Positions 56,285 to 64,000 of a stretch of 64,000 bases of DNA are shown here, piece by piece (within the stretch, counting starts at the first letter, position 1; every line of letters starts with the position of its first letter). The stretch is from the NCBI GenBank assembly GCA_900073065.1, contig FJOG01000002.1, forward strand, positions 504,800 through 568,799. The letters run 5' to 3'. Made by a program: the position numbers and the translations under genes. Under the pieces are notes generated by a model that worked only from the letters and a program-made list of their open reading frames with translations, was not told the DNA's origin and ran no database searches. This DNA is from Phialocephala subalpina. Its lineage: Eukaryota; Ascomycota; Leotiomycetes; Helotiales; Mollisiaceae.

Positions 56285-57401
56285 TTAGAACACACCATCC
56301 CGTTGACCAACAGGGTTAACCTCAAGAATACCAACACCCGAAATAGTATTCTCATCCGAAACTTTGGTAGTAGTTCCATCAGCAGTTGAGAGCACAACAT
56401 AAACCTGTCCCGTAGGAGCAAGTTGCCCATTTCCACCAGCGGGGATCATATCAATCTTGAAGTCTCCGGAATTACCACTCGTAGTCCTAACCTTGACATA
56501 GTACGTATCCAAGCCCGAAAAGAAAACAGCATAAACAGGCGTATCGGCCTTAATCAACCCCGCGCTCACAGCATTCTTCATCGCGTGTGTGAAAGTGACA
56601 GGCGAGCTTCCAGCAGTGTATGGGTATTGCGATGGTTGGATGGTGAGAGCAGGGAAAGCCTTGAATGGGAGAGCTGGGTCTCCGGGGGCAAAACTAGTGA
56701 TGAATTGAGCGGCGAGGGAGAAGACTTGGTTGAAGTCGAGAGGGGTGTCGAAGGGTTTTGGGAATGGGGATTCCTTCAATGCGGCGCGGATGTAGGATGA
56801 GTGGCGGGATTCGACGGTTAAGATGGAGCCGGCGACGGTGAGGTAGGCTCCGGTTACGATTTCGGCGGCAGCACCTGGATGGGGGTTGTTAGTTTTGTTT
56901 GTTGTTGGGAGAGATGGGGAAGGGAAGGTAAGGAAAAGGAGAAGCTTACCGAGATAGGCGGAGACTCCGACACCCTCGAGGACGGATGAGAGGGCGAGGA
57001 ATGACTTGACGTCGGTGGATGGGAAGGAGTATGTAGCTTCATGGACAGCTGCAGTTCCGAGAGCGCCGGCAAGGGTGCTGACGTGGGTCTACCTTCCTGT
57101 TAGTCCTTGTCTTCTTCAACCAAAAGAAAGACAAACATGCCTGCTCATCATAGTAGATCTCCTTGAGGTTGTCATAGAAAGGATCCGCGAAACCAGCAGC
57201 AACGAAGTCGGCTTGGGTGTAGTTTGCCAAACCCTCCATGTAGAATTTACGCTCAAGGTACTCGAGAGTAAGGGCGTAGTTCAGGATGGTGACATCTCCT
57301 CCTGGAGGCGCATTGTAGTCCTCAACTGTGTCGCGTTGCTCGAGGGGAGCAGCGGTAGCGAGACTAGCAGCTAGGATTGGGAGGAAAGTAGAGAGACGCA
57401 T
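56285..57401 (-). CDS. secreted ferritin-like domain protein (Rds1-like)
   Basis: Three exons on the minus strand (57141-57401, 56950-57088, 56285-56874) give 329 aa. The N-terminus [18 protein letters not shown] is a signal peptide. The ferritin-like helices start at [18 protein letters not shown] and continue with [15 protein letters not shown]; the paired Glu and the His of EQTH are typical metal-site positions in the family. A later segment [16 protein letters not shown] gives another Glu-x-x-His. Proteins of this type include the stress-induced Rds1 of fission yeast; the biochemical role is unsettled. Intron 1 uses a GC donor (CAG|GCATGT...GGTAG), required to keep the YDEQTHV join. The gene is intact and borders the accessory region. 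Confidence 0.88.
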
Positions 57402-58643
57402 AATGAATTGAGGTGAAGCTTGATACTCTTGATGAAGTTGAGAGAAGAGAAGCTGTAAGGAAGGGGTGAAGGATGGGAAGGGAGACAGCAGGCCAGACAG
57501 ACTTAATATAGGAAGTCAGAAAATTACCAAGCGAGCTTTGATGCGGGGGATCAACATGGTAATGATGGCAGGAAGCACACCATTGTGGTTATTCCGATCA
57601 ATGAGACTACCTCGTGAAAGTACGAGAGACAGACCTGGAAGCTACACCTTCCGGGCGATGTCACCATCGAAATCTCCTCGCGATGGAAGGAAGCTATTCC
57701 GTCCTCGAAATACTTGACATCGTGATTTGCTGGCCTCGAACGTTTGCGGAGAAGAACCCTGCATGAGAGCTTATCCAAGAAACTCAACTCATCGCCTTGC
57801 CCCTTTCTACCCAAGTTCTCTAGCCAAGTTGTCGGGAACAAACAACACCGCGAACCCCTAGAGCCCTTTTCGTGATATGGCGCATCATGACGAGAAGGCG
57901 GAATGATGTCTAACCCAAAGAAAAATCGCTAAGCCAATCCGCTTGCTCTCTTCAGCGCGTCGAGAAACATACCCAATCATGGGCAATGGAGAATCCCATC
58001 TCTCCTCTTTTCGAAGCGCATCTTCCCCTTTTGGGACCCACAGCACACAAGCTTAACTTTAAGCTCAGTTTAGCGTCCCGCGATCTGTGCTGTCAGCCCA
58101 AAAGAGATCGACAGCGCATGCGGATTCAAGAGCATCCGAATTTGGAGGCGCGGATCTAGAATACTGTGTAATCTTATCGAATTCCTGAATTGCCACTGAC
58201 CTTCTTTCGGATCAATAGACATCTTCCTTGCAGATTGTCCTCGACCCCTCGTCACTAGACACTTTTCATTTAAAAAGGGAAGGCACAGCCCAATGGCATT
58301 TTTGCCCGCAAAACTCTTGCCAGGGGTGAAGCTCAAGAAGGATGTAGACATTCGCCGTCATATGTCTGTCTTGTCGATTCTTGGGATGTCACTTCCCCTC
58401 ACGCTCGAGTCTTGTCCGTTGTCAAGCTCGGAACTAACGGCTACCTCAAGAAAAAGGTCTGGGCTTGGTTGGATTGATTTGAAATATCCAAACTATCCAA
58501 CGTAACTTCCTGTGGCGTGCTCTACCACAGCTATTGAATAGATCGTACAAAATTGGTATAGTGAGCAGGGGAAGTAACTTGCAAGTGCAATATGCAGGCA
58601 ATCACACAGTCTCGATGTATCTCCGTATCTCCCTACTCGGAAA
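57402..58643. other. intergenic, no gene recognised
   Basis: 1.2 kb between the Rds1-like promoter side and the 3' end of the glutamine synthetase family gene. No supported coding sequence or repeats. Confidence 0.4.
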
Positions 58644-60302
58644 TTAGTATAACCTTTCAAAGCGCGTCAGATGAACATACCAGTCTGTAACAGCTTCATC
58701 CCATAACCGAATCTCATGTTCTCTCGTGCCACCATAATGTTCCACAAACTCGTCGCCAAAGACCTCCCTTGCAACACTTTCGGGTCGCATAAATCTCTCT
58801 GTGGCCTCCTTCAGACTTTTCGCCAGTCTGACTCCTGGATCTGCCTTCCCACCAACGTCCTGTCCCTTACCAAGAGGCTTTTGTTTAAGTTCCATTTTCT
58901 TTTCCACGCCTCTCCAGCCCAGGGCCAAAATAGCAGAGAGCACGTAAAATGGGTTCGCGTCTGCCCCAGGAACTCGGACCTCGAAGCGTGTTGCTCCTGG
59001 TTTTGACGTAGGGGGTGCTATCAATCGAATTGATGCGGCGCGGTGTTCGAGTCCCCAAGAAACGGTCACTGGCGCCCAGAAATTCTCGACTAAACGTTTG
59101 TAGGAGTTCACGGTGGGTGCGACAATGGGCATAATGTCTGGTAGACCGTCAAGCAGTCCTGCGAGGAAATGCCTTCCCAGATCCGACAGGTTCGCGATGT
59201 CCTCCCATTCTGCTTCAGTATCTTTCTCCTCTCTGGCGAAGAGATTCTTTCCATCCTTATCCACAATCGAGACGTGCATGTGTCCGCTGTTTCCTGGCAG
59301 GCCTTGTCTTGGTTTCGCCATGAAGCAAGGTGTGATTCCAAACTTGGTCGCAACCGATTTGACAACTAATCTAGAAACAAGTCAGACGAGGCTTCCGGAC
59401 ATTGAGAGGGGTATGAACTTGAAAAGACCAGCTTTGTCTGCCATCTGCTGAATTTCTCCAAACGACAGGGCAGCTTCAAAAACTCCAGGACCACTTTCTG
59501 TATGCCAACCCTCTATTCCACAATTGAACTTCTCGCATGCATCAAATATGCCATAATAGTATTCTTGATTATGTACAGGTCGAGTCAAGCTGTATCCAAA
59601 CATGCCTTCGGTCAATGATGGCAGGTTATTGACAGGATTGTCTCGCAGGAAAGTCGCTGTTGAGGAGTTATTTCGTTCGGATAATGGTCCATTCGTGTCA
59701 ACTGCAGGAGCTTTGAATTGGAAAAATTCGTATTCAACTGGCAGAGTTGTTAGCTATTTCAAAGTTGGAATAGTTGAGAGTATCTGGGACATTAGAGCTC
59801 CCCAGATTGTCAAAACATATTCTGGACAATCTGAGTTGTCCCAATGCTTGCATCAATCTCAGGGCAACGTACCTCCAGCCATTGATCCATATCCCTTCAT
59901 CTTCAGCTTGTCGACTTGCGTCTTGAGCAGACCTCTTGGGCACGCGCTGATCGGCTTTTGAGTGTCGGGGTCAAAAAATGATACCAAGAAGAACGGCACA
60001 TCATCCTCCCAAGGTATCCTTCTGAAGCTGGACAGGTCTGGAATAGCAATCATATCGCGGTATCCGTTCTCAGCATTGCTAATCTTCAATTCCTTGAAAT
60101 ATGTCTGGTCGTGCATGTCCCAGCCGAACACCACTGAGCAGAATCCGAATCCTTCCTTGGCAATGCCTAGGAACTTTTTCTTGGACATGAGCTTGCCTCG
60201 CAGAATTCCGTCTGCGTCGACACCCGCGAGCTTGACCTTGGTGTCATTTTCGAGAAGCTTTGGCAAGGACTCGATGGTTATCTCTTCGCTCTTGTCTGGC
60301 AT
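58644..60302 (-). CDS. GSI-type glutamine synthetase family protein
   Basis: Three exons (59873-60302, 59419-59737, 58644-59370) give 491 aa. The N-terminal beta-grasp part includes VDADGILRGKLMSKKKF and VFGWDMHDQTY. The catalytic part shows GIEGWHTESGPGVFEAAL (metal-binding Glu residues), FMAKPRQGLPGNSGHMHVSI (ATP/metal motif), and ATRFEVRVPGADANPFYVLSAILA near the C-terminus. This matches the bacterial-type (GSI, FluG/GlnA-like) family in fungi, not the main eukaryotic GSII. Members ligate ammonia or an amine to glutamate with ATP; the exact substrate cannot be told from sequence. Intron joins (SMAG|VEYEFFQ and GLFK|LVVKSVATKFG) keep the conserved blocks. It is divergent from the SDR gene and intact. 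Confidence 0.9.
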
Positions 60303-61412
60303 CTTGGATTACGTTCGTTGCCGGAGGAATGGGGCTGAATTCGAAGCACAAGAGTAGGACGCGCGAAATAGCTCGTATTTTAGCTGGCAGAAACCTTGTT
60401 GAGAAACCAAAGAATTGAGCTCAAAATGCTCTGAAGATTCTGTTGAACAATGCAGGAGCGAGAGAGAGTTTGTCGTGTGAGCTTGGAAAAGAAGAGGGGA
60501 GGGAATGCGAACCTGCGATAAGAGCTAGGCGAAACCAAGCTCCCCATGTCACAGCTCCACAGCGGCCAATTGGCTGCCGCGGTCCAAGCCCCATACGCAT
60601 CCCGCATGCTACCCGAAACTCGTCACCTGAGACGAACAATAACATAAATACTGTTGGTTGAGCTGGCTTGGAAGCTTGAAAGCAGTTTTTGTTCATTTGA
60701 AGCTATTCACAAATGTCCATTTTTTACCCAAAACAAATACTACTGTATGATTCTGCTCCAACATGAAGCTGTGGCACGCTAGGACAAGGGACCGACGCAT
60801 GGCAGCCGCCGACGCATCCCTTCTCGGGATCTTGATACGATTTTCGGACGAGAGTCCCTTCAGGGGTCTCACAACTGACCCCGCAGCGTCACGGGTCCAT
60901 TTATTGACACATTGCTACAATACAAACAGCCAGTAACGGACACCGCAATAAAGCCAGAGTATTGATTCATGTAAGGCGCAACGATGCACGAGTCGGTCAA
61001 GTTTCGGAGTGAGCGTCCGTTGTCGAGTCGTGGTCTTCCTGCTCTTTGACGCTTAGATAAGAGAATCGAGTTGACCGACAACGGACCATTGACACATAGC
61101 CCTCCACACCACATTTTATTTTGCGTCACAATAATTTGCCATCGAGAGCTCTCCTTCACCGCATCTCCAATTCACCCTTCTATCCTCGACATTTTCGCGT
61201 CAAAATTGGTTCTTATCGTCCTCTTTTTGTGAGTTCTTCCTCCTCTGCCGTCATTGCATAATCGCCCCTTCCGGTGGTCGTAAGCGAGCATTCCAGAAAA
61301 TATATTGTTGCGGATATCACGGAGCGTCACTTTCTCAAGACGATAACGTTGACTTTCGTTCTCAGAATCTTCAACTTCCAATTCAAACACTCTTCCATCC
61401 AAAACCATCAAC
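60303..61412. promoter_or_regulatory. divergent promoter region between glutamine synthetase family and SDR genes
   Basis: 1.1 kb between divergent starts. No coding sequence or clear operator was identified. Whether the two genes are co-regulated is unknown. Confidence 0.4.
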
Positions 61413-62682
61413 ATGGGTGACGCTTCTCGAAGCAGCAGTCGCGGCAAGGTCCATACCATCAACAGCATCGGTATGGGACGCTTGCTTGGAAAGAACGCTA
61501 TTGTTACAGGTGCAGCAGGGTGAGTGAGCAAGTCTTCATCAATTTCCATAGCTCCATAAGTACCTTCATTCTGGCTGGCAAGTGTCTACACATCATCGTC
61601 ATTCAACGCCTCCACGTGATTATGGGTATAGCAAAGTCTCAACATACTCTTTCCAAGTTCCGTTTGTCTTTGGCTTGCCAGAGTCCTTGTGAACCCTTTT
61701 GGTTATTATCTCACCGAAGATGGAGCTTTGCCACCAAAGTCATAAAGGCTAACCTCAACACAGTGGTATTGGTCTCGAAACATGCATCCTGTTCGCCAAG
61801 GAAGGTGCCAATGTCCTCATGGCTGATATCTCAGAGAAGGCTCTTGACAAAGCTTCCTCAAAGCTGAAGGAACTCGTTCCATCCGCCCACAGAGTTGAGA
61901 TCAAAGTACGCTTTATCAAACAAGCTCTCTATCACGTGGCTAATATCTCAACTAGGTCTGTGATGTTTCCAAGGAAGAGGCTGTGAAGGCAATGGTCGAA
62001 CACATTGACTCTTGGGGTGGCGTTGATATCATATTCAACAACGCAGGTATCATGCACGCTGATGATGATGATGCGATCAACACTCCCGAGAAGATCTGGG
62101 ACCTCACTCAAGCCATCAACGTCAAGGGTGTCTGGTTCGGTTGCAAGCACGCTGTCTTGTCCCTACGAAAGTTCAACAAGGCCAAAGGTTCCATCATCAA
62201 CACCGCATCTGTCGTTGCTTTGGTCGGTTCCGCCACTCCACAACTTGCTTACACTGCCAGCAAGGGAGCTGTTCTGGCCTTGACCAGAGAATTGGCTATC
62301 GTCCACGCCAGAGAGGGTTTCCGATTCAACGCACTATGCCCAGCACCTCTCAACACTCCATTATTGCAAGATTGGTTGGGTGATGATAAGCCAAAGAGAC
62401 TTCGACGAGAGATCCACTTCCCGAGTGGTCGTTTTGGTGAGGCTATTGAGCAAGCAAATGCTGTTCTCTTCTTGGCCAGTGATGAGTCGAGCTTTATCAA
62501 CGGACAGGTGCGTGTATTCGAGACTCAAGTTCACGCATCCCTACTGACTCTCTCAGGACTTCGTCGTCGATGGTGGCATGACAAAGGCATACGTTACTCC
62601 CGAAGGCCCACCACTCGCTGCACCAAAGAACAACGCACTCCTTTCCGAGCAAGTCGATGCTATCCGCGGCACTGGTATTTGA
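61413..62682 (+). CDS. short-chain dehydrogenase/reductase (SDR)
   Basis: Four exons (61413-61519, 61764-61905, 61956-62507, 62557-62682) give 308 aa. The Rossmann nucleotide-binding motif TGAAGGIGLE is assembled across intron 1. NNAG and the catalytic Ser, Tyr and Lys follow (NTASVVALVGS, AYTASKGAV). The family C-terminal INGQ|DFVVDGGMTKAYV is joined across intron 3. The product is a classical cytosolic NAD(P)-dependent oxidoreductase. The substrate is not predictable; the upstream GS-family gene is the only context. The first intron (61520-61763, 244 bp) is long for this genome, the rest are 49-50 bp. All joins are phase-consistent. Intact. Confidence 0.92.
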
Positions 62683-63902
62683 GCGGAATCTTCAAAATCA
62701 TGACATTTTCCCCTGGAAATAATATTATTTGGGCGGCTAAGCGTTGATTTTGCGGCATGATTAGATCGCAAGTACACGACATCTCAGCACAGGCGTCGAG
62801 GAAGATCGTAGATAGTATTGCTTGCTTTGAGGAAATCAAGTCCGCTTCTCGCATGTCCTCGTTGTCCCACAGTCGGAGGACAATTTGTCCCTTATCTGGC
62901 TTGATACGGCTGACATGTGCTCTAGATCCCCACTTTCACACACTCCAGATCAGCATCTGGAATCTCCAAAGCACCAACATCCCACCGCGCCAAAAGCAAG
63001 GATCTGGAATCCCTCATCCACAATCACGTGACCCTTACAATCTACTTAGAAACATGGCGGAAGTAGAGCCAGGAGCCTGGTACTCCGACCAATTACCTTG
63101 CACATATTACTCACACAGACAAGGGACCCATCGGCATCCTCGAAGAAAACGAGGCGAAGTCACGAAGAACTTTTTCATTGGCGGGCCCGCTCCGCCCCGC
63201 TTGGCACGCAGATGTCCCATCAAAACCCGCCAGCTAACGGCACTTTCGACGTCAGCGCGCGTGCTTTCAAACTCTTTTTTACTCTATCCCACATTGTGTA
63301 CCGTATCGTATTAAGGGTTCGATTAAGACAAGAGGGTAAGGTCGTGACCTCCTTCCAAAAGTATACAATCCAAGTGCTTGGAACGGACATTGTTGCTTGG
63401 CTCACCATTGACTTCGGCAAGTGACGAAAGTTTATTAGCACAGTTTTTTGAGAGATTTTGTAGGCTGACAGAGATGGGGAAGTCTTTATCTCGCCCAGCC
63501 TGCAAGCCGAAGAAGTTCTTCGCTCGTGGGTCTTGGCTTACCGAACGAACCTTACCGTAAGGCGAACGAAATTTGAGGTATTTCGGGGTCTCCACTGACG
63601 ATCTGTCTTGGAAGCATAGATATACATACCTGTTGCAGAACTTTTTTCCTCTTCTGGTGTTTTCTTCCTTTTTGTGTTTATCTTTCTTATCTTTGGCTCT
63701 TGGACTTCTGATCCCCCTTTTGATCGCTTCTGGGGAGTGATAGGACTATTGGTAGTGTACCCGTACCTTACCCCAACTTTGGGTTGCCTCCGTCATAGGG
63801 AACTCTACCCGCAGCTACTTCTATCCTCGGGCCTAGATTAAACTTATATCCAACGTCGTCTATCGTCAGAGAGATCAGAGCATCTCTTCTCAAACCACCA
63901 CA
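62683..63902. other. intergenic, no gene recognised
   Basis: 1.2 kb between the SDR stop and the start of the last gene. Frames such as 62757-63314 lack motifs. The last few hundred bases are pyrimidine-rich and likely promoter or 5' UTR of the gene at 63903. Confidence 0.35.
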
Positions 63903-64000
63903 ATGGCGAAGTCCACCAAAGGAGAGGATGTAGGCATCAGCCGGAACAGCTCCTCGAACAGTGATGGCACAACTGCCTCCAACGCCGATGCAGCACGTCT
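63903..64000 (+). CDS. 5' end of a gene truncated by the window edge
   Basis: An ATG in a good context (CACCACAATGGCG) opens a frame MAKSTKGEDVGISRNSSSNS that is still open at the end of the window. It is Ser/Thr-rich and low in hydrophobic residues, with no recognisable domain in the 32 codons seen. The product cannot be named. Confidence 0.45.
   Translation, partial: MAKSTKGEDVGISRNSSSNSDGTTASNADAAR

Noticed and set aside
62757..63314. 185-codon open frame after the SDR gene
   Set aside because: No recognisable domain; basic, Ser/Arg-rich composition typical of chance frames.
1..64000. Secondary metabolite gene cluster
   Set aside because: No PKS, NRPS, terpene synthase or associated transporter/regulator set is present; a lone SDR and amidase are not evidence.

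Overview
This window is nuclear DNA from a filamentous ascomycete. Genes carry short (about 45-80 bp) GT-AG introns, and the families present (HET-domain proteins, NACHT/NB-ARC NLR-like proteins, thaumatin-like, Rds1-like ferritin-fold, membrane GH3 beta-glucosidase) are typical of Pezizomycotina. The gene content and an AT-rich, apparently RIP-mutated tract would fit Leotiomycetes, but the class is an inference. Exon structures below were read by eye from splice signals and protein continuity.

Left block (1-16 kb) is mostly housekeeping: Mediator subunit MED31 (+) converging on RNA polymerase III subunit RPC11 (-), an ankyrin-repeat protein (+), a secreted thaumatin-like protein (-), an Hsp70-family ATPase (-) and a glucokinase (+) that carries a 1-base frameshift. 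A perfect 250-bp tandem duplication sits at the 3' end of the thaumatin-like gene.

Central block (17-56 kb) is an accessory, repeat-rich region dominated by fungal self/non-self recognition families. A nine-exon NACHT-ankyrin NLR-like gene (disrupted) stands head-to-head with an intact 881-aa HET-domain gene. Three small Cys-rich (CxxC...CxxCxHxxC-type) mini-protein genes follow on the minus strand, then a GH3 beta-glucosidase, a broken amidase, two trypsin-like peptidase-fold genes (one with an intact His-Asp-Ser triad, one apparently lacking the Ser), a second HET gene and a HET-NB-ARC-TPR gene whose TPR repeats are nearly identical 42-residue units. Mobile DNA includes a decayed Tc1/mariner element with perfect TIRs, a MITE, a solo LTR with a 5-bp target duplication, three copies of a hairpin-bearing dispersed repeat, degenerate GGCCTCCAAA-containing repeats, and a 2.1-kb AT-rich tract. 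In-frame stops in the NLR, amidase, transposase and HET-NB-ARC-TPR genes are mostly TAG at expected Trp (TGG) or Gln (CAG) codons, which is what C-to-T (RIP-like) mutation would produce.

Right block (56-64 kb) returns to conserved genes: an Rds1-like secreted ferritin-fold protein with a GC-AG intron (-), a GSI-type glutamine synthetase family gene (-), a short-chain dehydrogenase (+) divergent from it, and the start of another gene at the window edge.
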